NCBI GenBank assembly: GCA_050084515.1
Contig: CM114271.1
Location: 50,282,001 to 50,346,000, forward strand
Source: Blasia pusilla
Lineage: Eukaryota; Marchantiophyta; Marchantiopsida; Blasiales
Direction of reading: 5' to 3'
DNA: 64,000 bases
Below, piece after piece: positions 45,181 to 56,600 of the stretch. The position numbers and the translations under genes were made by a program. The notes beneath the pieces were generated by a model. It searched no databases. It had not been told where the DNA came from and worked only from the letters and a program-made list of their open reading frames with translations. The stretch's first letter is position 1. Each line of letters opens with the position of its first letter.

Positions 45181-45916
45181 CTAAGTGGGTATATCTCCTT
45201 TTGCTGGCATTATCGGCTTTTGACCTGTCATCAGCTCTGTAGGCATGAACCCTATAACGGTGCTATGAGTGGTTCTATCTGCCCATAATGAAAATGGAAG
45301 CAATCTAGGCCAATGAGCATAACGATCTCCACACGCCTTTACCAATGCTTGAATGATTGGCGGATATCCCCTTTCGCTCTTATTGTTTGCCTCCGAATTC
45401 ATTGAGGTTGTTAATCTCAACTGGACTTCATATCTTTGGAAGAACTCTTGTGCTTCCTCCGCATTCAACTCATCTATATCTGCACGGATTCTCCCAACAC
45501 TCCCATATCGAGCAACAATATCCTCTAGAATAAAATGACATATAGGCTCTGTTGTTTTAGCCCGTAAAGCCCTCCCTTCTACAAAGTTGGACAACTCTTC
45601 TCGTGCTAATACCAGGTAACGCATTCCCCAAAGACCTAGCGGTATAGCAACTAGATCTATAACCCATTGATGATGAATAGACAAGGGAAATGTGGGTTTA
45701 AGTCCATCTCTCACCCTGATTTTTTTATTGAAACTGACATTCAACACATGACCCAACATATCTCTCAACATCCTTACATAGGCCTTTCCACCAATATCTC
45801 TCTTTTATCTTGGTGAAAGTTGCCCAAGTTCCTCTCTGTCCTATCCATAAAAAATTGTGGAATTCTTTGAGCACTTGCATTTTTGTCCCATAGTCATCCA
45901 CCATCCTCAAGGGCAT
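45181..45916 (-). pseudogene. Gypsy-3 integrase
   Basis: Zinc region in 45916-45725: EFHNFLWIGQRGTWATFTKI and CVECQ; the second His of the usual HxxxGHRG is Gln. The core (45771-45181) shows DLVAIPLGLWGMRYLVLARE (first Asp), then ADIDELNAEEAQEFF (second Asp region), then the Glu region with MNSEANNKSERGY, and KACGDRYAHWPRLLPFSLWA, DRTTHSTVIGFMPTELMTGQ. This wording is typical of a Gypsy lineage with LWADRTTH. A frame change separates the zinc region from the core. It ends 5' of the left inverted repeat by about 520 bases of mostly non-coding sequence. Confidence 0.85.
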
Positions 45917-46111
45917 TCAATCTTTCCCCTTTGGCCATTTCCAAAGATACCCATCTTGTAGTAGATAGCCATACGCCTTATGTCGAATCTCCTTGAAGAA
46001 CTTGTCTGTCCATCCTCCGTCTCTTTGCAGAATGCGTAAATAGCGCCCAGTTTATTTTAACCTGCCCTCATACAAATTCTCTTTGAAGGCTAGAATATCC
46101 TCTATGCCACC

Positions 46112-46858
46112 TTATTCTTGAGATAACACTTGCCACACATGTCCATCATCCTCATCTATCTTAGTTGCCTCCATATCTTCTTCTAGACTAAATCTAGCTC
46201 TAGACAACATGTCAACTATTGAGTTCTCTTTCCTAGCTATATGCTTCACTTGTGGATTCAAAGACCTAATGTAGGCTATCCAACGTAGCGTGGCTATATC
46301 TGGAGTCGTACAATTCACAATCATACCTAACAGAGGTAGACAATCAACCTCAAGCAATACATAGGCTCCCATAAGATACTCCTTCTCAGCTTTGATTGCG
46401 GTTACAACTCCCCAAAGTTCCCTCCTTACCTGAGGGTACCTCCTCTGTCGTTTGGTGAGTGTACGAGCTCCAAACCTTGTCGCAATTCTTCTTCCTTCCG
46501 TATCATCCTGCCCAACTGCCCACCCAATAGCAATAGGGCTAGTATCCACTATGATGATAATAGGTCTTCCGTATTTGTGGCTAATTTATCGTAGAACTGG
46601 TGGCGACTTCAATGCCTCCTTCAACTGCATCATTGCTACTCTTTGCTTCTTCAACCAAGTGAACTTATTCTTCTTTCTCAACAGCTCATACAAAGGATCA
46701 GATATGTGGCTAAAATGAGGAATCCACACCTGATAAAACACACAAGCTCCTAAAAACCTTCTCACTTCGATGACATTTTTGCATTCTCGTATCCTCCCGA
46801 TGACATCAACTTTTGCACGATTTGGTTTTCGGCCAAACTCTCCACAAAGATGACCCAC
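46112..46858 (-). pseudogene. Gypsy-3 RNase H and RT connection
   Basis: RT thumb/connection at 46858-46590 (GRIRECKNVIEVRRFLGACV, FYQVWIPHFSHI, FTWLKKQRVAMMQLKEAL), then RNase H at 46549-46112: MDTSPIAIGWAVGQDD (first Asp), RRYPQVRRELWGVVTAIKAE (Glu), YVLLEVDCLPLLGMI (Asp) and NPQVKHIARKENSIVDMLSR. These acidic residues look complete. Confidence 0.85.
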
Positions 46859-47934
46859 TCCACAATCTGAGGAACCCCAAAGCTACACTTTTCTCCAGAA
46901 AGAGTAAGATTGATCTCTTCTAGTCTTGTTAGGATCATATCCACATCACGAATATGATCAGACACAAACTTTCTACACCCATCTTTCACAACCCTCTCAA
47001 TCCTATCTTCTATTGCACATCCCTTTATAGGAATATCATCTACAAAAGGAATGGTCTTCTCAGGAATGAACTCTCTCAAGATTTTATTTATTGCACTTTA
47101 CATGTGAGCGACAGAATTTGTTGCTCCTTGAGTTAATCTGCACATTCTTACAAGTCCAAGTGGAGTGCGCATAGTGGTAATATATCTACTCTCCATAGCT
47201 AATTAGAATTGATCATATCTCAAGTGCAAATCTCGTATCGAATAGATAGCACGGGCAGTAAAAGCTTCTGCGACTTCATCTATTCTAGGCCCCGCTCCCA
47301 TATTTCTAATGGTTACCTTATTTTCTGGTTGCATATCTTGAATGAATCAAAGAGCTCCTGATTTCTTCGGCACAGTGAACCTTTGACTGGAGTAAGGCCC
47401 CATAGATGGCTCTAAGATACCCATCTGCATCTTCTCCTTCAATAACTCAATCATCTTGGGAATCGTAGCTTGTGGTACTGGTATGGGTTTCAAATCCCAA
47501 GGCACATGTGAGACTGTGAAAATTACCATTGGTGCCACCATACTCGTGTCTACACAGCCAATTTCTTGTGTAGTTAAAGAAAAGGCCTTACCATGACTCC
47601 TTAACATCTCCCGAAAGCTTTTCCTTTCAATTTCTGTGAAAAACTCACCCCCTCTAATCTGCAGACGATCTAGCGTCTCTTCTGTGAACTTGTGTCCTAT
47701 TTTCCTGACATCCCGCGGACTTGGCTCCAATGATGCACGTTCTCTTTGTTTCCCACAACCCTCTGGTAGGTGAGTAGCCATTGGTTTCACCTTCCAAGCC
47801 TCCGTCTTATATTTCGTGTGCATTCGTGCCTCCATGGGATGTTCTTCTGCCTCAAACTTGTACTCTTCCGCTTCCTTCTCCGTAAATTCATATCCATTTT
47901 CTCCTTCCATTAACCTTAATATTTCTTCATGCAA
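46762..47934 (-). pseudogene. Gypsy-3 reverse transcriptase
   Basis: The N-terminal half is a 195-codon open frame (47934-47347) with EEILRLMEGENGYEFTEKEA, KMQMGILEPSMGPYSSQRFT and VPKKSGAL. After a stop at about 47347 the palm continues (YSIRDLHLRYDQF, TPLGLVRMCRL) with interruptions, and the catalytic box is PFVDDIPIKGCAIEDRIERV (about 47040), FVDD in place of the common Y/F-x-DD. Further stops interrupt the thumb. Confidence 0.85.
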
Positions 47935-48269
47935 CTCACGCGAGTGATTGTAATCACACTTGTATCCAATGAATCGGTGCTCATCTGGATGAACACCTCT
48001 TCAAGACTATCCCCAAAATCCTCTTCTTCATACATGCCACTAATGAACTCTTCATCTAATAGAATACCCTCATATTTTAACAAACCCTTTTTTTTTCATA
48101 AAACGTCTTTTCTTTTCATTCATTTCTTTCATCATTTAGAATCCACTAGACCACGAAGAAAAATATTGAGAAAACCCACACCTAAACATATATGATTCTT
48201 TCCCTTCTGCTAGCGGAAGACTCTTTCTTTTCTCTGTACCCCTATATTCCCGCTCTACAGGAGTGCTAA

Positions 48270-48926
48270 CTAAAAATCTGAAAACTCATTCTCTACCTTT
48301 ATAGGACCATCTCTCAATTTCTCCTTGTTCCTTTCATGACATACTCGTACAATAAGGAATTGAATCGATCTTGTTCCATCCTGACTTCTAATACGGGCAT
48401 AATGAGACCCATCATCCATGACTTTGGTCTCCATTCTAGATGATGTGATGTAAGGTTGCCCAAGAATCACAGGATAAGTAGCTCCATTTTGAACAAAGAA
48501 AATTTTGCTCAATCAACACATCTCCGATACGAGTTTTGACGGATGGACAAGCACCGTAGAGTTCACCTTTTAGGTTGTTAGCCGCTCGTGGTATCCATCC
48601 ATGCCCGTATCAATTGGCCACATCCCTTTGTCGTATACACTTTGCGACCTGATGTTGATCTCCAAACCATAATCAACGAGAGCCAGAACTAACTCTTGAA
48701 GAGAGCCAAGTGGAACTCTAGCCTTCGTCGTTGCACGCGCCCAATATGATCGAGAATAGTGTCCACCATTGTGCCTTTCTTCACCTTGTTCTGTCAAGGC
48801 TTCTCTTATTCTCACCTCTTCTCCCCGTAAGTCAAGCCTTTGTCCAAAAACTTGGCAAAGCTCTTCATCTTCTTCTTTTCTGATGTCAGTATCCAAAGCC
48901 CTCACGATCACCATATCTGCAGTCAT
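48270..48926 (-). pseudogene. Gypsy-3 aspartic protease
   Basis: Two frames. 48926-48570 has RATTKARVPLGSLQELVLAL, then VDYGLEIN, where the active-site D-x-G is kept as D-Y-G, and SQSVYDKGMWPIDTGMDGYH. 48512-48270 has FFVQNGATYPVILGQPYITS (the ILG strand), RMETKVMDDGSHYARIRSQD and CHERNKEKLRDG. A frameshift and a stop lie between them. The sequence upstream (to 49052) shows no gag, only a short acidic ORF fragment. Confidence 0.82.
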
Positions 48927-49051
48927 CTACCTCTTCCTTTTGATCACATCTATGATCAACTCATGAAAGTCACGTTTGGCTATGCCCAAAACTTCCCTTA
49001 GAGAAAGCTCTATTTTTGCATCCAAAATCCTCTGCTCAAGAATCTCCTAGT

Positions 49052-49335
49052 GTGTAAACTCTTTCTTCATTAAGTGTTAGAAAGAGTTTTATTAGTATTA
49101 AATAAATTAGCTTAGGAAAAGGAAATTCTCATGTTTAAACCTCTTTATGGTGCCTCTTTTATGCGGGCCCAACTTTAGAAAGAGAGATAATAAATAAAAG
49201 ATGACTTTATAAAAGCAAAGTAGTGAAGTTGGTGCTTTAATGAAAAGCAAAAATAGTCTTGGTTGGTGGCTAGGTTAGTTGGGGTAATTTGGAAAATATC
49301 AAATGGATAAAAGACCATATTTTGGAAGAAATAAG
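49052..49335 (+). repeat. Gypsy-3 right inverted repeat
   Basis: About 284 bases, reverse complement of 44377-44657. It begins GTGTAAACTC and ends near GAAGAAATAAG. Confidence 0.85.
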
Positions 49336-50000
49336 AAAAAATTTACTTGTGTCGAAATATGATTGGCTAAGTCTTGAAAGGTAGCCATGTGGCACAAGAT
49401 AAGATTAGTTCTATTTCGTACTCTTGTGGATCCCTTGTGAGTATATAAAGAGCAGGGACTTTCAAGGGTTCATCACCTTCTATTTCACATCTTGAGTCTC
49501 TCGTGTCACTCTTGAGTGTATGGTTTTGAGATTGCTTGCTCTTCCAATGAAAGTGGATCACCCCTCTTGGGAAATTAACTTGACCATGGTCTATTCTTCG
49601 AGAGGTTTCTAAAGTGTGGTGTGTGTGTGGAGATGATAGGCTTGTCACCTTAGAAAAGTTTAGTCATACTAAAATAGTGAATGTTTTGGCTTGTTGTTTT
49701 CCCAATGAAACTGGATTATCCCTTTTGGGAGAATAATTCCGCCAAAACCCATTCATGAGGAGAGTAGAGAATGTCTGTCGAGCATGGATAAGGGTGGAGC
49801 ACCAATTGTGCTCGACTTTCCTTTCCTCAATCCTTATCATGTCAAGGTACTCTTTGCAGATAAGCACTGGTTCACTCGCTATTTAGTTTATCACTTTGGG
49901 GAGACACTATTGACCCTCACATTTGCAAGCAAAAGTATTGGGTTTAGTCCCAAAGACTCAACCACTTGAGCATTCCATAGATAGTCGAATAATCGCCAAA
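49336..50000 (+). repeat. LTR-like sequence with TATA box, continuing the right inverted repeat
   Basis: A TATA box (GTATATAAAGAG at about 49440) stands about 390 bases after the start of the right repeat, followed by leader-like sequence. Two imperfect copies of a unit of about 60 bases occur ('ccaatgaaagtggatc' at about 49543 and 'ccaatgaaactggatt' at about 49702). The part at 49920-49995 resembles 55863-55930 and 56340-56420. This looks like the U3-R-U5 of a + oriented LTR. Confidence 0.5.
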
Positions 50001-52056
50001 CGCTAATCGATTTTGAATCTTCGAAGATGGATACCGTTATCGTGTGAAGAGCCTTTCTTCGAGTAAGGGCGGGCCTTCTAGGTGCGACAGACGTGGTCGA
50101 TGCAAGGTGAACTCTCTAAAAAGTTCTCTTTTTTCAATACAAAATTATTATGCATACTCTCCATTCTTTCACGACAGGTATTACAAATGGAAGTGCCAAG
50201 ACGATCACTTTTTCGTAACATCGGACCCCGAATTTTTTGACTATAAAATCTTTATAAACTACTTTACGTTTGTACACGAAAAAGATAGCACAACTAATGT
50301 TAAACCCTATTTGAGCAGGCCTATTGACGTCCATGAATCGTTATCTAAAGACACACAAAATACAATCCCAAACAAAAAAAAAAAAAAAATTTAGAATTTA
50401 AGATGTACAATAATTCATAATCTTCTTAATTACATTCACCAATTCCTTTTCAAAATTTAACAAAGAAAGACTATATGTGTGGCCTTACCGGGAGAAGTTT
50501 GAATCGCACGAATACTCGAGAGTGGACAAAATCTCAGATCCCGAATGTTCCACACACGGTCTTGGAAATCTAGCAAATTAATGAAGTGCATGAATCAAAG
50601 GTCGAAGCTCTTACGAACCTTTCCGAACAAGATGCATGCGGAATGGTGACGACTTTGACCCAGGGCCTGCCAGGCGAGCTTAACTTAAATATCACGTCTA
50701 TAACAAGCGTGCATCTGCTCCCGATTGAGCCTTGCGAACAGTCGAAGAAGCAGGCAGATTCTTTGCTCTACTTCATGCCAAGTTCATGGATCAAGTGCTT
50801 TGTGAGTCTGATCTCGGTTATAACATAGCCCACATCTAAACTTGAGGCCCAAAGCTTGACCCTAGACAATCGCGCAATTCCCTGTATCACATGACACGTG
50901 AGCAAAGAGCTCCTCAACTGCCAAGCACATGCCGTAGGGGTCAAGAAGAGTAACAGAGTGGAAGGAGTGAAGCCACGCACCGGGTACTGATTGCTACGTC
51001 GCCATCGTTCGATTGGACAAGGACTTTCACAAGACTACATTCTGCTCGAGATTCCACCCTAAAAATAGTGCAAGTCATAGACATTTGACTTACGCAACTT
51101 GAAGAAAGTGTGCATATTTGAGTTCGAAGACACTTGATTTCGCAACACCTTCTCTTTTGGCAGGTAACGTTGAAGACTGAAAGTAACGATGCCAAGCAGA
51201 AGGTTGCTTGGATATTCGCCCCTCATTCGGAGATCATGAAAGCAATGGGCCAGGACTGCAGATGCAACAGTCCAGATCCTCGTTTTTCTGTAAAGACAAC
51301 AGAACGTCAGAGACGTAGATTACTTTCATTTCACTCCTCGTAGAATGATGAGAACTCTCATGAGGTTTCTGCCACGCTTGCTTAACACGCTTGAAGCTTG
51401 GTTAGCTGGTCCACAGCATCATGGCATGAATCGTTCGTCGGCTCCTTCGAGAGGGGAAGAAATTCGTGTGTGAAAACGTTGTGAGTGGAATACGCTAGGC
51501 TAGATGAAGAGGGAAGAAAAGGGAAAAAAAAAGAGGTCGTCTGTAAAGAAACTGCCACACCAGCCCCATATCCTTGTCCTCCTGTTCGTCCTCCTAAAAC
51601 ACTCATCGGGACTACCTGCTTTCCTCCGTCCTCACGAAGGGAAATTTTGATCAAAATTTTTGAGTAGTAGATGAAGGTACGCGTTAATGGTCAATCTATT
51701 CACTTGCGGTTTAAGAGATGTAAATGGTACCCCAGGGTTTAGGGTTGGCAAAAGGGGAACATCTAGGATTGGTGCCGTAGGAAAAGTTGTGGTCTCATTT
51801 GGTTTGGGTGTAGAATGAATCCTGCACAAGAACATTTCAAATGTATCTACGATCCGAATAAACCATTTCCAGTTTGGCTGTTCATGAGTGGGCTTAGGTT
51901 GGGAAGGGTAGGTCATGCATACTCGTGCTCTTGATTCGTATATATCATGTAATTGACTTCAATTTCTATTAGATTACGAGAGCAGTCTTGGGATTGTTCT
52001 GTGCTGCTATCAATTGGAAGAGCAGCCTGACGTCACAGCAGGACTGCGGAATATGA

Positions 52057-52200
52057 AGATTTCTGCACTCATTTTACATTTTAGCTGTGGCGATCTTTGA
52101 TCCACTATCTGCTCAAGTATCCCTTCACAGATTTCGACGATTTCTGCTTGCTCCACCGCTTTTATATTTTAGCTGTGGCAATCTTTGATCCATTATCTAG
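52057..52200 (+). repeat. Imperfect tandem duplication, period about 88 bases
   Basis: 'agctgtggcgatctttgatc' at 52083 recurs as 'agctgtggcaatctttgatc' at 52171, preceded in both cases by 'gatttctgc' and a TTTTA stretch. Confidence 0.8.
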
Positions 52201-53136
52201 TTACGAGTCTGTTGAGTTCGACTAATGTGGTCTCTTGATAGATTTATAGGATTTCAGCTTGCTTTAATTGCTTCAATCCTTCGTCTCCTTGCAAGCCCTG
52301 TCTATTCACTGGACCTTCTAAGGCATATCTGACAGTTGGAATATGCACAGCAGTCGATCGACCTGTAACAAAAAATGAGACTTTCTGCATCAAAAGAAAA
52401 CTGATTGTTCTGACACAGCGGAAAGGCGTGAGGATCGATTCGTTGACGGGTCAGTTCGGTACATTGTCTCTTCTTGTATGAGCTTGGAGTTCCTCGGTTT
52501 TTACATCAACCTTGGAGGAGAAATCCGACGCTCCTACCTGTTAGTCCAAAGCTCTTCACCGGATTGTTATCAAAGTGGGGTTCAAGATGCACCTGTTGTT
52601 TTGCAATCAAACTCTGGTGCAAGATGCAGAGCTCTGGAGTAGAGCATGATTTGATCAACGCTATCATTTGGTGCTTGCCAAACGGTTGCTTCTTCCAATC
52701 TTTCCGTGAACTCCAAAAAACTTTGGCAGGCCGACTCCTAATCTACCCAACAACTACATGAACAGGACTCACAAACGAATCAAACAGAAACACGATAATT
52801 TCCTCATGGTTTGGACTGCTACGAGTAACTCTGCAAGCCATTGAAGCTTACAGAATTGATCCAACGGCATGAACGATCTTGGTCTCCATTCACCACATTT
52901 GGCATTTTTATCCCATACATCACAAACCCTAGTGACCACAATCCTTTGTTTCCCACTAGGGGATAACCTATCCCTACAAGACTAATAGACTACGCTCCAT
53001 TATGGCCTTCATATTGGTCACTTAGAAAGTTGATTGTGTTGAAAGATAACTGTCCAAAATCATGAAGTTACAATTATGAAGTTTACTTGAGTGCTAATAG
53101 CCTTCCTTCGTCACATTGTGGCTGTTCGAGACCTAC

Positions 53137-53171
53137 TCTCCAAGACTAATAGACTCTATTAGTCTTGGAGA
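53137..53171. repeat. Short perfect hairpin
   Basis: A 16-base perfect inverted repeat (TCTCCAAGACTAATAG / CTATTAGTCTTGGAGA) with a 3-base loop. The core 'caagactaatagact' also occurs at about 52977. Confidence 0.9.
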
Positions 53172-53793
53172 CGGTTAGTAGATCCTAATTTCGAGTTTGG
53201 AATCCCAAATGTACAGTAGATTTGGGATACTTTGAGCGAAACTGAGAGAAGTGCTCCGAATTTGCATTTACTAGTAATGATGGGTGCGGCTGAGTTGGTT
53301 GCGTTGAGAAAGATGTGCATTTACAACTGAAAGAGTCAGCAAATAAATAGCATCTTCGTCTTCATCTTCGTCTCGCAAAAGCATTTTCACCAAACCCTCA
53401 CCTCAACATGTGTCTGAATGCAAGTCGACGCTATCTCTATACACTCGCTATAGTGGAGGCTTCTATGCTACGGGTTTAACGGAAACGCACCAAGAGCAAC
53501 CCAGATGGGCATTAAAGACTTGTAAACCCAAGATTTTGCTCACAGAAGATCGACTACATGAAAAGCTCCAGTTTCTACTGATTGACGTTTCTATGGACGA
53601 GAGAAATAAAATGTGCCAGTCTTTCTCGAATGACACCTTCTATGGTAAGCCTCAAAATCTCTTTCCCACCAATGGCACCAAAGAGCGACCGATATTTAGC
53701 AAAGATCAAAAAGAGTCGGCCTCAGCACCCTGATCCGTACACCAAGCAGTGATACAGAGTGTAAGCCTTGAAGCTTCATGGTTAATCAGAGGC

Positions 53794-53866
53794 TGGAGTT
53801 GCAGGGAATCGAGCCCCGTCTCTAACGCATGCGAAGCGATCGCTCTACCATGTGGGCTACAACCCC
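53794..53866 (-). tRNA. tRNA-Ala(CGC)-like sequence, probably a pseudogene
   Basis: On the - strand 73 bases fold as a tRNA. The acceptor is GGGGTTG / CAACTCC with the G3:U70 pair that specifies alanine, and discriminator A. The anticodon loop TTCGCAT has anticodon CGC. The T arm is CGGGG / CCCTG with loop CTCGATT. Defects: one mismatch in the D stem (C/A), a T:T mismatch in the anticodon stem, and T54 changed to C, which weakens the B box (GGCTCGATTCC). No intron. It may be a decayed gene or a tRNA-derived repeat; the flanks show no obvious Pol III terminator directly downstream. Confidence 0.6.
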
Positions 53867-53975
53867 GACTACATACACACTGGGATCTTATATTAATTTA
53901 TTTTTAAGTTCGATATATGAGCTGCATCCGCAAGGTTCATTGACAACCTTTTCGTCATGAAGCGAAGAGCTCATT

Positions 53976-54194
53976 GGGGCATTGTGGCATAATCACTGAA
54001 AAAGGATTACCGATTCCGCTATCGAATCGGTGATCCTTTTTATTTTCATACGAATTATTTGTGTGTTTGTGTGGCATTTTTTTTTAAGTTACTTATAATT
54101 TTTAAAAATATAAAAAATTGTATTTCTTGAGTTGATTGTAACATTTGATGTGTGAAAGCACATTTCGATTAAAGGGGCATTGTGGCATAATCAC
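53976..54194 (+). repeat. 21-base direct repeats flanking a hairpin region
   Basis: Identical 21-base sequences start at 53976 and 54174 (GGGGCATTGTGGCATAATCA plus C). Between them, 54000-54040 is a 17-base inverted repeat (AAAAGGATTACCGATTC with one mismatch) and a 7-base loop, ending in a T-rich run. Confidence 0.85.
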
Positions 54195-55433
54195 AAACTT
54201 CCATTTAAAAAATCTCAAAATATTTGGGATCATAATAATAAAATTAGAAGGAAAGGGAATGAATGAATATATCCTATATATTCTTTTCTATATATCCATT
54301 CGATACGGAATCTAAGGGTTCTTGAGGAGGCTAGTTCCAACAAGAGCCATTATACATGTGTGGATTCTTATTCTCTTCTTTTGTATGCACTCTCCTTTTG
54401 TCATTCTCTTGGTCAAGTTGGTTGAGGAGGAGTTTCCGAATTGAATATGGAGCATCAATTAGTCTTTTTTAGTTAATATTCCATATTTTTCCAATCTTAG
54501 ATTCAATTTTCTCATCTTCTTGAGCTTGAACTTTGGGTTATTTCCGTTTTCCCATTAGATAGAGATCTAGTAACGTTGTTGGGATCTTTGGACCTCTTTT
54601 TTCTATGAATACGCTCATACAATCCAAAATACATTAACACAAATTGTTCTATATATATGGTTGGATTGGCGTCTACAAATAGATGCAAGGGTTATTCTTG
54701 CTTTTGCAATGTTTATATACATGTTTGGCCCCACATCATGTTGTCATCCACTCATGTTATGAATCGATAAGTGACTTCCACTTTTTCTCACATCTACTTT
54801 TTGGTGCTTCCACCTTTGTTTGTTACTTTCCTTCCAAGTATTAGTTTTAAGAGTGTTTAGTCTTGTTGCAATCATCTTTGTATAAAACTTTTTGTCATAT
54901 AATGTGAGCTTCCTAGTATTTCTTCCTTCCTAGCACATATTTCGGTGTATGATATGCCTATTCCACTCAAGCCTTTTTCCTTTATCAACAATTTGCTAAA
55001 GAAAACATTTCTTTAGCAAATTAATTTCTTTAGAAAAGTAATTGGCCTCATTACTTTATCCTTTCCTACATACTTTATCTTCAAAAGAATTTCTAGATTC
55101 TTACTATTGAACTAATTCTTTTGATACCATGTAGATCATCTCTTTTGTTCTTTGTGTTCAACTGCTTCCTATTGTTCTTGAAGTTACTTCTAATTATAAA
55201 TTTGTTTTTTCTTACCATAATTCTCTCCTCCTAAATTTGTTGTTGGTAGGATCTATTGCGGATCTTATCATTATCTTTTCTCTTGATTTTTTTTTCATTT
55301 TTCAATCTTCTCTTCAATGACATGACTATGTTTGATCCTATTGCCATATAGTTAGATAATCCAACTTAGTCTTCGCTTATTTCATTTTACGCGCCATCCT
55401 TCATTCCTGCATAAAAACATTGCTACAACCTCT
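54195..55433. other. AT-rich region without genes
   Basis: No ORF or domain was seen. Holds a 14-base perfect hairpin with a 5-base loop (54990-55022) and, on the - strand at 55118-55129, TGGTATCAAAAG, a possible decayed primer-binding site of a retroelement; no coding remnant supports it. Confidence 0.35.
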
Positions 55434-55612
55434 GTCGTGCGTATAGGCATAGATACACAACACACATCCACACTCAGAAAAACACAAGGTACCATACTCA
55501 CTCATAGTATCTAGACATAGATGATCATAAACAAACAAAAAATCCAATTTTATTTGGGAAAAAAGGGAAAAAAGAATAATTTATGGAATAACAAATCTCT
55601 CAAATTCCATGC

Positions 55613-55665
<53 letters not shown>

Positions 55666-55800
55666 TGTCAAACCATACCCATTCTTAGTGCGAGGATTGG
55701 GTTACTTACAAGGCAAGGAGGAACATAGTTTCGTCACCCCATAAAAAGAGGTTTGACAAAGAGAGAATGAGCTCTAAAGCTCATTCTTCTTGGGTATACA
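55434..55800 (-). repeat. Diverged Gypsy-2-type LTR (A-B unit) with (CT)n tract
   Basis: It begins TGTCGTGCG like the A part of the Gypsy-2 LTR, and its second half (from 'cacatgtcaaaccataccca' at about 55662) matches the B part (22516 onward). Between them it has unrelated AT-rich sequence and about 24 CT repeats (55614-55662). This supports A and B being parts of one repeat unit. Confidence 0.6.
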
Positions 55801-56600
55801 CATCGTAGAGTTCAAGCGCTAATCCTTCTTGCTTCACCTGAAAGCCCTCTTGATCTTGAGCTTTGCAAGCAAAGTCTTGGGTTGAGTCTATGACGTGGGT
55901 TGCACATTCTATGGGTAGCCGAGAAGTTTTCTAGCGCTCATCGAGTCCCAGTCTCCCCAAGTGCGTATCGGGCGTATCGTCTCCCTAGGAAGCCACTTCC
56001 CCAAGCCTTCACCAATCTCCCCAAGTGTCTCACCCATAACAGAGGGCGTCAGTTAATTCCTCGACATACCTCTCAAATGCTTCATCAGCTAAAATCTTAA
56101 ACATGTCCAAATACACATCAAGGTTAATTCCTTGTTCATGAACTTGAGCGGGTAGGAAGGGCAATGGCCCTCTCCTATAAGTACTTTTGGGATTCTCCAT
56201 AGGAGCCTCACCTTTCCCATTGTCCATATGGGCCCTTAATTTGGGCCCACAAATTCCACAATCTAAAAGTGGTCCACAAATATTGTATAGTCCAACCTCT
56301 AATCCTCCTTACTTCGCCTCGAAGCACATCCAACCTTCAGCTTTGCAAGTGAAAGTCTTAGATTGAGTCTTTGAGACTCAACCGGTTGCACGTTTCTTAG
56401 ATAGTCGAGAAGCAGCCAAGGGCTAATGTGGTCAAGTCTCCCAAGTGCGTCTCATCTCCCTAGGAAGCCTCCTCCCCAAGCATCAACCAATCCCCCCAAG
56501 TTTCTTTCGTATATGGTCGCTTATCTCAAACGTGAAACATGACTAAACACCCACCAGAATTAGTTTCTTATTCATGGACTTGAGTGGGAAGGGAGGGATT
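55801..56600 (+). repeat. Tandem repeat of about 475 bases, two diverged copies
   Basis: The stretch 'gctttgcaag...cctaggaagcc' at about 55860-55995 recurs at about 56340-56475 with similar flanks ('ctaatccttcttgcttc' at 55828, 'ctaatcctccttacttc' at 56302). Parts also match 49920-49995 and 14110-14220. An ORF here (56227-56030, -) has no recognisable domain. Confidence 0.6.

Larger units (their letters stand above)
44377..49335 (-). mobile_element. Gypsy-3: Ty3/Gypsy pol bounded by inverted repeats
   Basis: A Gypsy pol (protease, RT, RNase H, integrase) on the - strand of a lineage distinct from Gypsy-1 and Gypsy-2. It lies between 44377-44657 and 49052-49335, which are reverse complements of each other (about 280 bases), not direct LTRs. 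The left repeat has the orientation expected for the 3' LTR of this element but only its first about 280 bases; the right one is turned around and continues into LTR-like sequence. No gag is visible. Confidence 0.8.
50001..53793. other. Region without recognisable genes
   Basis: Open frames up to 116 codons occur (50044-50394 on +, ending in an A16 tract at 50374-50389; 52474-52761 on +), without recognisable domains or a consistent exon chain. There are several - strand frames around 50.8-51.9 kb. A short tandem duplication lies near 52.1 kb and a hairpin at 53.15 kb. It could include decayed genic sequence, but I cannot support a gene. Confidence 0.35.

Noticed and set aside
50044-50394. 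ORF followed by an A16 tract as a processed pseudogene
   Set aside because: The A tract lies inside the frame, no known protein is recognisable, and there is no target duplication that I could see.
55118-55129. TGGTATCAAAAG on the - strand as a primer-binding site
   Set aside because: No LTR pair or gag-pol remnant was found around it, so I list it only as a remark in the AT-rich region.
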